From Branchiostoma floridae (Eukaryota > Chordata > Leptocardii > Amphioxiformes > Branchiostomatidae): DNA of 62,000 nt. The notes beneath the pieces are model-generated. The model worked only from the letters and a program-made list of their open reading frames with translations. It made no database searches and was not told where the DNA came from. Below, one piece after another: positions 47,140 to 58,400 of this stretch; positions within the stretch are counted from its first letter, which is position 1; the number at the start of each line of letters is the position of its first letter. The translations under genes and the position numbers were made by a program. The stretch lies in the NCBI RefSeq assembly GCF_000003815.2, contig NC_049992.1:19789760-19851759 (forward strand), given 5' to 3'.

Positions 47140-47275
47140 TCAATTCCAACTGAGTGAAGTGAGGAAAGCTATGCAAAGCGCCTTTCCAAGGGCACAGAAT
47201 CAGTATTATGACAGGATACGAACCCTGTACGCCTGAATTCTCGGTCAGATACCAAGCTTTCTGTTACAGAAGCTA
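47140..47275 (-). mobile_element. SINE head fragment
   Basis: AAAGCGCCTTTCCAAGGGCA and GGATACGAACCCTGTACGCC match in order the corresponding region of the SINE at 33645-34116, but are more decayed. Confidence 0.6.
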
Positions 47276-47878
47276 GGTAAGAATTTTTGTACGAGTATAG
47301 TGAATAAATCGGTACAGAGTACATGTCCCGAAAGCGAAATTTTCAATACGTAATTAACGACGATGGAAAGTTAAGCTGAAAGGACACGCTTTTTGAGAGA
47401 AAAAAAAGAGAGAATAGCTTAGTAAGACTGAGACCGGTAGAACATTACTTGAGAAGGGCCTAGCCTACTGGCCGGCTCGCAAATCAGGAAAAGGATAGCT
47501 TAGGCTAGGGTCACAATTGGCCCGGTGCCCGTCAGGGATGTAGCCCCGGCCGGGCTCTGAAGTCGGGCGGACACCGGCTGTTTACCGGCTGTCTTGGTCA
47601 CAATCAAACGTTGCCTTTACGTTGCCCCGTGGGGGTCCCGGAGTGTTCCGGCGGGCACCCCATCATTTTTCTTTAAAAAAATTCCACCTTCCTAGGTTCG
47701 TCTCCGGCAGACGCCCGTCAGATGTTCTGACGGGGTCCTGTAGTCACCCCTGCGGGGTCTGACAGGGTAACGCTTGTCTCTCACAGCCCGGTGGGGCAGT
47801 TGTAGGGTCCCTGCCGCATGCCCTGCGAACAACGGCAGGGAACCAGGCAGGCTCCTGGTGGGCACTCGTCATATTTAA

Positions 47879-48841
47879 CCCTCAAACCACCGTAGCTTTT
47901 TTGTGACGTAGATTACCGTATGGGGTCAAAACTGACCCCAAAACGTTTTGTACAAATACAGTTTTTTGTGTGAATCTTTCTGTGATTACTATATATGTAT
48001 AGTTTTATTAATCTATGTGGGACAGTCTGACATGATTAGGTGAGAATACTTCAAGCTCATTATCATAATTTATGCAAAAGATCATGAGGACCACATTTTG
48101 CACCAACGGCTATTCAGACCGGGAAGGAGGTTTTTGATGCCTGAACCAGCTTCAATGCCATATAGCGCCTGAATGGCTTATGCTAGAGCCACCAAACTTG
48201 GCAACTTTTTAGAAAATGTTGATAGCAAACATTTTTAGTGAACAAAGTATGTTCAACATTTTTCATCTTGCCATGGCAACGGAATTCTGATAGACATATT
48301 TATTACGAAATTTTCTAATTTTGTATTAAACATTTAGGTTTTGACTTTTTTTGGCAAATAACAATTGTTTATCACATCTTATAAAATTCAACATAAATTT
48401 CAGGACTCAATATTCATAATTTATGCTAATTTGATGACGTCATCAGCCAAAATCCAAGATGGCGGCCGATATTACCTAGATGACGTCATAATGTCGTCAT
48501 ATGACATGGTAATGATACAAAAGTTGTTACAATAATTTTGGCTTACATGTACATCATTCTCTGAAAATTTCATGATCCTACGATAAGTAGTTTAGGTGTG
48601 GGTCGCAAAGGTTTGTTTAAAAAAATGCTGGGGTCAGTTTTGACCCCACTGGACCATGCATAAAGGTTCAAGGATAACTTAATCAACAATGAGTCAATCT
48701 CGGTAAAAACGTATAAGAAGTTATAGGACAGATATACAAACAAACTCCTGGAAGGAAACTTGTTTTCGACCAGAAATGACATAATGGCAGACATTGATAT
48801 ACGCCTGGGGTCAGTTTTGACCCCATACGGTGGTTTGAGGG
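47879..48841. mobile_element. piggyBac-type MITE, CCCTCAAACCACCGTA ends, TTAA target
   Basis: TTAA (47875-47878 and 48842-48845) flanks CCCTCAAACCACCGTA and TACGGTGGTTTGAGGG, followed on both sides by TGGGGTCAAAACTGACCCC. Part of the interior (48111-48500) is homologous to the 39713-40658 element (CTATTCAGACCGGG, AGAGCCACCAAACTTGG), and two TGACGTCA sites are present (48435, 48481). Confidence 0.88.
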
Positions 48842-48884
48842 TTAAGGGGTATAAAAACAATCATTGCCTGCATTCACTTAAGGT

Positions 48885-48990
48885 AGTACATCACTGAATT
48901 TGGAGTACTGCTGCGGTACGTCGTGGTTCGTTCACTGCGGCACTGTTATTTTTGCCAACTTTTCCTTGTACTCGCACTGACGTGCGGCAC
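48885..48990. repeat. Degenerate copy of the 45612-type MITE
   Basis: Complement of AGTGCCGCAGTGAACGAACC and CAGTGATGTACTACC aligns with the right arm at 60960-61028. Confidence 0.5.
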
Positions 48991-50261
48991 TGTTAAGTTT
49001 CTAAACTAAATATGTTATTGGAATTTTCAATGTCGCGGATGACTTGTTGATGCCTATATCTTTATAGTTGTAAAACGAAAAAAAACATGGCTTATGCCAT
49101 GATCCGAATGATTGCAAGTTTGGCGTTCCGTCGGCCAATTGCAGAGGAAACGTCCTTGAGCCAAACATCTTTCTTCAGCTTGTTTCTGTAGTCTGGGGTT
49201 GTAATATCGTAAAAAAAACAGAGTAGCTTTCTATGAAGGAGGCTAACTGTTCGTCCTGCTTCTCAGTGATGCAGCCTATTATGTGGTCTGTTGCGTGGTG
49301 TGTTGTCCTATCCCCCTCTGTTGCCCTTGTCTGCAGAAGTTTCTGTTGCTGTATTCTTCCGCCTGCCTAGTGGGCTAAGGGCTGTTTCCCCTTGTCTTTT
49401 CCTGCCGTCTTTTTCTTTCCCTTGGTATAGCGCTCTGCACTCCATTGTGAACGCGTAAGAACTTCACTGCGATACGCGTAAATTCACGACTTTTGTCCTT
49501 TCACGTGATCTGCGATGTCACATATTTAACCCGGTGTTACGAATTACAAACATTTATTCTTTAAACCTGGTCTTTGACGTAACAAATTTATTCCGAGAGA
49601 CTGCCGGCAACCGGAGGGGTCCCTCTCGGTGTTGTCACGATTAGGTCGCGGGGTGGTTGTACGAGCGGGTCCCTGGTTCATTTTAACTCAGACTTAAATT
49701 GAAACAGGGTCCCGGCCGGGCCTCAAAATACCCCGGCAGCCGCGAGGTGCCACACAGGGCAACGCAAGGGTCACGCCAGAAAGTGGCAAAAAACAGCCCG
49801 TGAACTGCCCGGGCCGGCCCCTTTTTACAATTGTGACCTAAGCCTTATCAGGAAAAGACCATTACTCGGTAGGACTTGGGTCGGAAAAACACCTCGCCGG
49901 CCAGTTGAGTATATATGTTCACGGCTTGCCGAAGGCAAAAGGCACTTGAAAGAGCCTCTGTCAGCTGCAGCTTGGTAGGGTGTTTTCGCACCGATACCAG
50001 CCTGGGAAAGGGCTCAGCTGCGGGGTAAGCCGAGTGGTTACCACCCGTGGGCGATGCCCTTAGTGCTGAAAAGGAAGTTCCTAACCATTGCCGCGCGGGG
50101 TTGAATTAAGCATTTTTTGCCACGAACAATTTTTCTAAGAGAAAATATGTTGCACCCACATGGTGTATGAGAAGATTTCAGTGAAAGTTTATTTGCAAGT
50201 CCATACCCGGAGAGGAGATAGGAGCCGCCAGGGGACTAAAAGCCTGTTGAGTCAGCATAAC
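48991..50261. other. GC-richer intergenic and element sequence
   Basis: The first part belongs to the 47498-49847 element. A tRNA-like stretch (GGGTAAGCCGAGTGGTTACC and GGGGTTGAATTAAG, 50025-50105) may be an old SINE head. No gene recognised. Confidence 0.4.
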
Positions 50262-50309
50262 ATGTTGTGCTGCCCTTACGGCTAATTAATTAGCCTACGG
50301 CTGATTAAA

Positions 50310-50365
50310 AGGCTATGGGACGGACGAACGGACGAACGGACGAATGGACGAACGGACGAACCCGG
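50310..50365. repeat. (GGACGAAC)n microsatellite
   Basis: GGACGGACGAACGGACGAAC and onward, about six 8-bp units, after a palindromic GCTAATTAATTAGC (50279-50295). Confidence 0.9.
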
Positions 50366-51389
50366 AGGCTAAATGCAAGTACATGTTGGAAACATAGGAG
50401 GCATACATGTGACGATAAGCAGTGATAAACATTATTGTAAAACTAGGCTACTCGAATACTTGTGTTGACTATTTCTAAACAGATTGGGTTTGGCTTTTTT
50501 TTTTTTTTGAAAGCAGAAAAAGACGAAAATCCCCCACATTTGTGACAATTTGGGGGTTCTGCGATTTTAAGAGGAAAGTGACTTCCTGTTCATCTGAGAA
50601 CATGGGAAGTTAGGCCCGGGTATGTCATTGGCTTTTCTAAACAAGATTACTTTGAGGCAAAGTCTGCGTGAGCTAGCCCTTCCAAAAGCACGGGAATAAG
50701 TGTTCATCAGTACTGTCATAACCCAGTTGCTGATAAGCTGTAAGTTACACATCAATATTTGAAACTAGGAATACATATCTGGAGGTCCATATGAGTTATT
50801 GTCTGTCTATCGTCCATAACTATGCCAGTCCAAATGTCAACGTACAGCAATATTACCTGTACTGTAACAGTTTTTCAAGCTAGAGAAACACAAAGCAAAA
50901 TGCATACCGTGCTGCAATTTCAAACGCCGTCTAAATACACGTAACCATGGTGATATGATCATATCAAAACAATTATTTAATGTATAAATGTGCTTATTAT
51001 TAAACCCACAGCCTGCTTCTATGCAAATCTTTTATCTATCAAACGGCTCTTTTCTGACAAAAAAATCACTTTGAAGACTTCTATCCTCTGTGTGCAACTA
51101 GAAGATCCATTTGCAGCTATTTGTGAATTTTATCCTAGCATTAGTCAATGTGATGAAATGTACCATATCTACTGTACTGGCTTGAGAAGGAAAGTCTTGA
51201 TATGTGTTGAGATGGCGCCAATACGTCGTCTTGGGAAATGTCCTTAAAGAAATACGTTTACTTTCCTTTTCAGCCATCAAACCGGCTTTAAGATGTACAG
51301 TGCTTTCGATTTTCAGGCGTTTATTGTAGTTGCCGTCTTCTGACGTATACAGACATTGAGACAGTGACATCACATGGCCCAAATTAGAC
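50366..51389. other. Intergenic, nothing recognised
   Basis: ORFs of up to about 94 codons on either strand near 51000-51380 show no domain or splice support. Confidence 0.45.
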
Positions 51390-51575
51390 TAACGTCAAAC
51401 AAAGCCCCGACCGGACTGTCTATGAAAAGGAAAGATAGATTATGTAAAAATATTCACAAATTATGCTCACGACTATTTCCATTACGTCTTGTGTAGTTTG
51501 GTGTCTTTTATATCATACTTTTCGTTCCCGAAAGATGCCCGGCCGGGCCCCGGCTTGGGAATGTGACGTTGTCCT
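51390..51575. mobile_element. CCGGCCGGGC MITE, copy 1
   Basis: Inverted GCCCCGACCGG ... CCGGCCGGGCCCC arms. The interior (ATAGATTATGTA, ATACACAAATT-like words, TATATCA.ACTTTTCG) parallels 59578-59786. Confidence 0.55.
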
Positions 51576-52051
51576 TACAATGGCATGGCCGGCGATCGCG
51601 CTGCAACCTCGCTGCAACCAAAATTTGATTGAACCTTTTTGATTTGAAAAAAAAAAAAACAAGTGCTTTTAAAAAAGCTGGCATTTTGCCAATGTTTGCG
51701 TGTGTGAACGTTTTTTTCTAGTTATTAGAATGTCATATAAATAGAACAGAGTAACTAAACCTGATATTGGCGCATGGAGAGATTCACATATGTGCCTGAA
51801 CTGCAGCAGATCTAGACGCCACCTGTTAAAATTTGCGTGAACTGCAGCAAATTTCACTACACATTGCCTGTTTTTGAGTGAGCTCTGTTGCGGGGCATTT
51901 TTAATTTTTTTTTTTTAATTTTTATTTCTATTCGGCAAAAAAACGAAGCGGCGTATCCGTTAACCAAAGAAATAAATTGGTGTGGCCAAATGGATGTAAA
52001 AATTAGTATTTTAATGGATGTAAAAAAGAAAAAAAAAGTTGAAAAAAATTT

Positions 52052-52120
52052 ACCTCCCCGGATTCGAACCGGGTGCATTGGTTTAGAATGCGTAAACTTT
52101 ACCACTGCGCTAGTGCGAAC
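52052..52120 (-). ncRNA. tRNA-like sequence, probably pseudo-tRNA or SINE head
   Basis: Gene strand: CACTAGCGCAGTGGTAAAG (A box), stem GCATT-CTAAACC-AATGC with an AAA anticodon position, CCCGG-TTCGAAT-CCGGG (perfect T arm, B box). The D, anticodon and T arms fold, but the acceptor arms do not pair (TTCGCAC against GAGGTAA). I therefore do not call a functional tRNA. Confidence 0.5.
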
Positions 52121-52400
52121 ATGTTGAAGAAATGCCTGTTTTAACAGGTATACAAATGTTTGGCATGGATTGAACAGGTCCGTTCATCTCAACATCACAA
52201 CATCACAACATCACAACGGCGACTACACTGGCCAGAAGGCATTTTGCGACTGCAAGTCGCAAAATGCAAAAATAATAATATGGATATTATGCAATATGCA
52301 ACAGTGCGGCTGTAAAGACAACATAACATGTAAATCTATAGCATAGATAGTGATTAATTAATTAATTGAGCGAAATTTAAGGGGGCACAACCCAGTTTGT

Positions 52401-52588
52401 GCCAAAAGCATTTACTCAAACAACTAGATATGACTTGGAAACGGTCAGACGTTTCAGACAGCCATCCGGCGTCTTTCGTCACTGACACTGGAGAAATCTT
52501 GCTGGAGAGAGTTCTCATATCCTAATCTGTCTGAAACGTCTGGCTGTTTCAAACACCATATCCGGTTGCTTGATTTACTGCTTTTGGC
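52401..52588. mobile_element. MITE, GCCAAAAGCA ends with GTCAGACGTTTCAGACAG arms, copy 1
   Basis: About 60-bp inverted arms (CCAAAAGCA, TCAAACAAC, GTCAGACGTTTCAGACAG against GCCAGACGTTTCAGACAG). The second copy is at 58263-58400 (GTCAGACGCTTCAG, CACTGGAGAAAT). Confidence 0.75.
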
Positions 52589-54066
52589 GTATCTTATTAG
52601 TAACCTTCATCGACACATCCCAGTTTATTTCGGGTTGCAATTGGAGGTGGCACACTCTCAACTCAAGTCTAGCGTCCATCTATTCCAGGGAATCATTCTG
52701 AAGCAAAAAAACAAACTGTGCATGGGTTGAGAGGATATCCATTCAGCTATAAGATCAACTGATCCTTCAACTGCTCGAATTTGGAAAAATTAGAGGGAAA
52801 AACATTATTTTCATGTGAAAATAATGCACGAAATTTGGCATTTTTACATTGGATGAAAATCCATTTTTTCCGTAAACAGAACTGATGTTGTCAGGAAGAG
52901 AAAAAACCTTTCGAGTAATCGAGCAAATCATAAAGAGATTTTTACTGCTACATTTTCTTAATAATCCACAGCGCGCGGTATTGCAACTTCGCTTACACAG
53001 CACGGCAGAGGTCAATTTAGGTCAAGGAATCGCTTACAATTCAAGGCGGACGGATACCCGGAAATGAGGCTCAGGCCTGAATACAATTTTCACTACAACG
53101 CACTACTTCCTACGCTTTTCAGTCATGTTAGTATTTGATGTCATTTCGCATCAGATAATAAAAAATGTTAACTCAAACCGAGACACTCGAAACCTTTTCG
53201 TATATTTTTGGGGGATTGCATTACCATAGACCCTGGTCGCCGAAGAACTTTGGGTATGCACCGTTTAATTCGGGTTGCCGCCAAAGTGGATGGGGGTCTA
53301 GTCTTGTGAGACGTCGACTATGACGCCATACAAATGTTTAATTTTCATACTTTGCCAGTGACCAATCGGTCCTTCAACTAAATTTTTGACCGTTTTACGG
53401 TCTTCTGCTTCTATAATCGTTAAACATTTAACGTCCTAGCGTTAACGTTACGAATTGAGAGGCATTAAAACCACGCAGTCTCGGTTGTCTGTGACTTTGA
53501 GAGCGCCACGGGAAGTGAAGTCAATCATATCGGCTCTAAAACAGGTTGCTCTCGGCGAGTTAAGGCATTATCCAGAACTCGCCTATGCTTGCCGTGGGGT
53601 CCTGTGTAGCCGTGAACTGGAAAACTCTGACGCTTGAGTTACAGCTTATATTAGGCCATTTTCATTATTTATACGGGTGGCAGCTTTTCGAATGTGAAAA
53701 AAACATGGGCAAAAAGTTGTCTTCAGTATGGAATCTCACAAGTTATGATCAGAAAGAATGAAACTCATTGAACATGGTACACATGTATATTAAACTACAA
53801 ATTCTTTAGCTTTGATCTTTCATTATTTCTAAAGACGTTGCTCGAGGTCGGAAATGCATTTTGTGCAAGGAATAAGTTCACGGCAAAATCAGTACATTCA
53901 TTTCAAAAGGAACAAGAAAGCTTCTGAAAAAAGCTGGCCGGTGCGTATTTTGGAAAAAGCCTGGCTGTTAAACAAAATCACACGAAAAACATTGAATTAC
54001 TGAATCGGTCTTTCTTCTATAAAAAAAACACTACATGAGATTTGTCTAACAAAGAAAAAAAAATTA
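52589..54066. other. Intergenic, one unassigned 60-codon ORF
   Basis: 53455-53637 (+) encodes MRGIKTTQSRLSVTLRAPRE and onward, ending SRELENSDA. Its composition is protein-like, but I recognise no family and see no clear splice partner. Nothing else found. Confidence 0.3.
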
Positions 54067-54140
54067 GCAAGTGTGGTTCGAACGTACGATCTACGGAAGA
54101 TAGGTACCGTGCTGTAGACCGCTCGGCCACGCTGGCTCGA
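54067..54140 (-). ncRNA. tRNA-like sequence with leucine/serine-type D arm
   Basis: Gene strand: GCGTGGCCGAGCGGTCTA (A box of type II tRNAs) ... GTACGTTCGAACCACAC (B box), with an extra stretch between that could be a long variable arm. The acceptor and T stems pair poorly. Probably a pseudo-tRNA or SINE head. Confidence 0.4.
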
Positions 54141-54514
54141 TTACGCAATTGCACGTATAGAAGGGCTATTTGCTTAAAGTGACCGATCCATGCATCCATG
54201 CATCCACGCATCCATACAACCGCTTCTCCCGTCTCATAGCTACGCACCGGCAAAAAAGATCACAGTGCGACACTGATATCCGTCTTTCGATGTTTTTTTT
54301 TCTTTGAATGTATTGCTCATATATCATCATATTTTTACGATTTATAATATAAAAGAAAACATTTTTGTTTTCTTTTGGAAACGGAAGAAAATTGATTCGT
54401 GGATGTCATCCATAACAAGGGCGGCTTGCATAGAATCAAATATGGACGCAACCCCCTCGCGATTGCTTCATCACTTCTGCAATCCATCATTTTTATCTTT
54501 ACAAACCCCGGGAC

Positions 54515-54830
54515 AAGCCTGTCAGATCTCAAATGTGAGATTTACGGTTTAGGAAAGCAGACGTTCTAAGCCACGCCAGAATTGGAATTCTGAGTGATGT
54601 GACGCCATCCGAGGATTCTATTCAGAAATGGATGCGATCTAGTCGAAACCCTTCCGGCTAATTTACCACCCACTCTACGAAGCATAACTCCATCTACAAC
54701 TTACAAAGAGCCAAAAGCTTCAACGGAAAATGGCGTTACATCACTCAGAATTTCTATTCTGGCGTGGCTTAGAACCTCCTTTTTTCGTAAGCCATAACTC
54801 TCTCACTTGAGATTTCACAGACTTGAAGGG
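54515..54830. mobile_element. Inverted-repeat MITE, TTCTAAGCCACGCCAGAAT arms
   Basis: Core arms 54564-54610 and 54730-54774 match almost perfectly (TTCTAAGCCACGCCAGAAT, ATTCTGAGTGATGT). Homology continues outward, more diverged, to about 54515 and 54830 (AGATCTCAAATGTGAGATTT against AAATCTCAAGTGAGAGAGTT). Confidence 0.75.
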
Positions 54831-56901
54831 TGACAGAGAGATTCTTGGAAGTATGTAGCTAGGGACAGAGGCTTCTTGAGTGGAAGGTTATCAATTCATG
54901 ACTGAGCAATTCTGCTTCGCCTGGAGACGTTTCACCACTTTCTTTCTACTGCACTGAAGTATACGATACTAAGAGGCAAGCAAGACATACATACCGCGCC
55001 TGTGGGAGAGCGATAAAACGTTAGGATGGCGCAGAGCTTTGCTCCGTGGGAGGGCGATCAGATAATATTTTTCAAAACATGGAGAGATGTTGTTAAGTCT
55101 TAGAGAGACGCTACTTGACAAATTGTTGTGCTTGTTTGATAGTTATTGGTTCATGAGAACGTCAGGCCACACTGACTTGATTGTGTGGATGACATCGGTG
55201 CACGTATTTCTTTTCGTCTTTTCTAAAAAAAGAAGAAAAAAATCACCCCCTTCGAGGCTCCACGCAAATTCAGAAGTTGCGAAGTCATCCTGCCACAAAA
55301 GGCCAGCATGTGCTGGATTTTGTAAAACTTGTTATATACTACCACTAAACGTGCATGTCAACCCCTTGGTCAAACTGCCCTTATGAGTATTTTCATTACA
55401 GTCATGTGTCATTAACGTCATTGGAGCCAAATGTCAGGTCTGCTTATAATGTACATGTACTGTAACGCTGGTTCACCTTTATCCGAGGGTAACCTATATT
55501 CGATGCTTGTAAGAAAAAAGGAAGTATTTAGGGATATGAACGCGTAGACGGTGGTTTCAAATCGGAACATTTTGAAAATATTGAAATTTGAAACTACTGC
55601 CCACAGACTTAATACTCCTAAATGTGCTGTTTTTAAATGCAACGAATAAAGGTCACCCCACGGATAAAGGTGAACTAGCGTTACTTCTTTAATCGTTCTT
55701 TTCAATATATGAAATATCGATTACTTCAACTGAGTCAGCAACGATGAACAAGAAGACCTACATGACATGTGCTTTCTATAAATAAAGTAGATGCCGTTTA
55801 ATTGCACTCCCCATTTGCCAGCGTATATCGTGCAATGGTGCAACAAAGCGAAGTTATCCGACTGGACCATATTAACACGGGATTTGGTGATATCGTGCAA
55901 TTAACAGGACTGTACGGTTATTTGTTATGCAATCCACTGGAACTGGCTCCTATCGCAAAGAGGTGTTCAATTCGTAGTGACAGCTTTGTAATTGTAATTG
56001 TAATCCTGTGGTTTAGCAACAATTTTCTACTGAATTTATTTCTATTTTTCGTCTTCCCGCACTAGTTTTTGGTTCTCCAGAGGATGTCATCCATAAAACT
56101 ACGTCGTGTGCCCAAATGCTGTCACTTCGCATCAAGGAGAAATCCCAACTGTTCTAAGCTACTCCCACGAGGCCAATTTAAGTGGTCTTATGGGACGCTT
56201 TGAGGTTTGTCATATCACTTTTCAAATCCACTTTCATTACTTTCAAAGCCATAATGTCTGATAATTGCTCTACCGTGATTTGTTTCGCAACCATATTTTG
56301 CCGCTGTCAAATGTAATAGATTACTATTTCTTTGTTTCTCTGTCATTGCCTCACTGGCAATCTGTAAGAACGTCGAATGTGGAATAAGAATGTGGACTTT
56401 AAAACCCTATGTTCCTGCCGCCCGCGTTCGACTACTAGAAGGGATTCTAGTTGAGTTAAGTATAGCCATTATTCCTGACAAAACTGCATCACATCAAAGA
56501 AAGCAGCAGTGAAGAGCGAATCACGTATTTCTGGTACACGTTGAAGCTTGATGCATCGCAGATTCATTTGCCCTTGGACCGTGTGCGTTGAACCGACTAT
56601 TTTTGGTAGAGTAAGTCGTTTTGTAGAGCACCTTAGGCTGTGAGGAAGAAGTAATCGTGTACATTTGGCACAATATATGGCCGGAAATCGTGGCTAGACT
56701 TGCCCATTGACTGTGCGTGTTAGAAAGACCACATCTTATAGTTACATACTTGCTTCTGGCGACCACCTTATGCACCAAAGTAGGCAGTGAAGTAGAGCAG
56801 CGTCCGTTTGGCAAAATTGAATCCGGATATATCGCAGCGCAGATAGGTCTGGATATGCTGTATAGACCATTTCTGCAACAGTTTTTTTTTCCTGACTACA
56901 G
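54831..56901. other. Upstream region of the calcium-sensor gene, nothing recognised
   Basis: No coding exon is supported. Because the coding exon at 56902 starts with a splice acceptor, a 5' untranslated exon and promoter should lie upstream, possibly here, but I cannot locate them. Confidence 0.4.
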
Positions 56902-57360
56902 TTTTATGATGTAGCGTGAGGAAGGAGGTACAACATGGGGGCTGTGAAGACGAAATTCCGCACCAGACTTGCTCTCCGCTCCCGAACCCACAGCAGACGG
57001 CGTAACATCGTGGAACAGCTCACCCGCATCACCAACTTCCGCGAGTCGGAAGTCAAGAGCTGGTACCGGCTCTTCTACGCCGACTGCCCGGACGGTCTGC
57101 TCACGGAGCCCGTCTTCGTCAATTTTTACGTCAACTTCTTCCTGTCCGGAGACGAAGGGAGGAAGATAGCGATGGCGAAGAGGATCTTTCACGCCTTCGA
57201 CAGGGATGGCAGTGGGACGGTAGACTTTAGGGAGTACCTGACAGGCATGAGTGCGCTCCTGAGGGGTTCGGTAGTGGAGAAACTGAAGTGGGCGTTCAAC
57301 ATGTACGATCTGGATGGCAATGGAGAGATCTCCAGAGTCGAACTACACAACGTGCTGAAG
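56902..57360 (+). CDS. Neuronal calcium sensor (visinin/hippocalcin-like), first coding exon, partial
   Basis: A strong acceptor (TTTTTTTTTCCTGACTACAG) ends at 56901. ATG is at 56935 in good context (CAACATGG), with 142 codons to donor AAG|gtatgg in phase 0. MGAVKTKF fits an N-myristoylation signal (Gly2, Thr6). A basic stretch (RLALRSRTHSRRR) follows, longer than in typical members. EF-hand 1 is degenerate with the family's DCPDG (residues 50-54). EF-hand 2 loop D89-E100 (DRDGSGTVDFRE) and EF-hand 3 loop D125-E136 (DLDGNGEISRVE) have all calcium ligands. EF-hand 4 must lie in later exons that are not visible in this window. Expected role: calcium/myristoyl switch in neurons. The subfamily is undecided. 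Confidence 0.9.
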
Positions 57361-57933
57361 GTATGGTGTTCAGTGTTTTTGTTAATGTTTTCATGCACAT
57401 AGTCGCAAACTGTCAGTGACCTAGCTCTTGGTTGTCTTACTCGTATAGGCTGTTTGCTCTAAGGGATAAGACCTTCGATGTGGAATAGAAGCTAACTTAA
57501 ACATTTGCCCTTGATGCAGAATCTGGCATGATGTTTGATGACAGTCTGTACTGCATTGCGGAATTTGATCAGACCAAAGTCAACTTCGGTGCCAATATAC
57601 ACGCCTTTTTAATTAGCTCCACAGAATTCCATCAGCCTTTTGATTGATTGCATCTCTAGCTCTGCGATGGTTTTGCCAGAATGAACATAACATTTGTAAT
57701 TCACTAGGGCATCGCTATAGCTATACTTTGTGTCCAGTTATGATTTATTTTGTAGGTTTATACAATTGCAGTTATGAAGTTATGAAGATGACATCCCTTA
57801 TCATAAGCATTATGCTACTAGGTAAAAAAAAACACATTTGTCTTGATCATGACGCTCGACTTCAATCTACGTCCACTTCAATTTCGTGTTCAATTCAGTA
57901 ATCCAAAAATGGCGCCATTGTGGTCTTCGGAAT
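57361..57933 (+). other. Intron of the calcium-sensor gene
   Basis: No second coding exon with an EF-hand 4 signature is seen here or downstream in the window. Reading on from the donor meets a stop after VWCSVFLLMFSCT, confirming that splicing is required. Confidence 0.6.
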
Positions 57934-58140
57934 GTCCCTGTAGCTCAACTGGTAGCAGCCTCACAGTTGAGCATTTTGTAACTTAGAGACGCCACAGTTT
58001 TAATCCTGGGTAGACATCTTGTTTGAGGCTGCTGTAGTCTTCTTGAAGCGACGTTAAATGGAGATACCTCGAGAACATTAAAGAGGAAGGGCTAGCAACT
58101 CATCCCTAGGCCCTGGACAAAATTACCCTGCTACTTAAAC
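57934..58140 (+). mobile_element. tRNA-derived SINE, third type
   Basis: GTCCCTGTAGCTCAACTGGT (A box) and TTTTAATCCTGGGTAGA (weak B box), then a body with CGACGTTAAATGGAGATACC and CCCTGGACAAAATTACCC. It differs from the other two SINEs in head and body but shares the ACGTTAAATGGAG word. Confidence 0.7.
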
Positions 58141-58262
58141 AGGAAACTTGTGGCCCCAAAGTGCAACTAGACACACTACAAGCATCTTTATCCAACTAAC
58201 TTCTTATCCTCAGAAAAGTTCTCCTTTTGTTGATGAAGATTAGATACTTACGTAATAAGATA

Positions 58263-58400
58263 CGACAAAAAGCAACGATCTGATTTTGGAACCAGTCAGA
58301 CGCTTCAGTGTCACTGGAGAAATATAGGATGGTGTTTGGAACGTCTGACCACTTCCAAAAGCAAATCCCGTAACGCGTTGCTTGAGTAGCTGCTTTTTGA
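58263..58400. mobile_element. GTCAGACGTTTCAG MITE, copy 2
   Basis: Arms ACAAAAAGCAACG/CAGTCAGACGCTTCAG and AACGTCTGACCACTTCCAAA with AGCAGCTACTCAAGCAA. Diverged from 52401-52588. Confidence 0.6.

Larger units (their letters stand above)
47498..49847. mobile_element. 2.3-kb GC-rich DNA element, GCTTAGG.TCACAATT ends
   Basis: Left GCTTAGGCTAGGGTCACAATT and right complement of GGCTTAGGTCACAATTG. The subterminal parts are rich in GCCCGG and CCGGCCGGG. It contains a complete piggyBac-type MITE (47879-48841). Smaller relatives lie at 51390-51575, 58872-59196 and 59578-59786. No transposase recognised. Confidence 0.6.

Noticed and set aside
53455-53637. 60-codon plus-strand ORF as a gene
   Set aside because: Plausible composition but no recognisable family and no supporting splice or promoter evidence.
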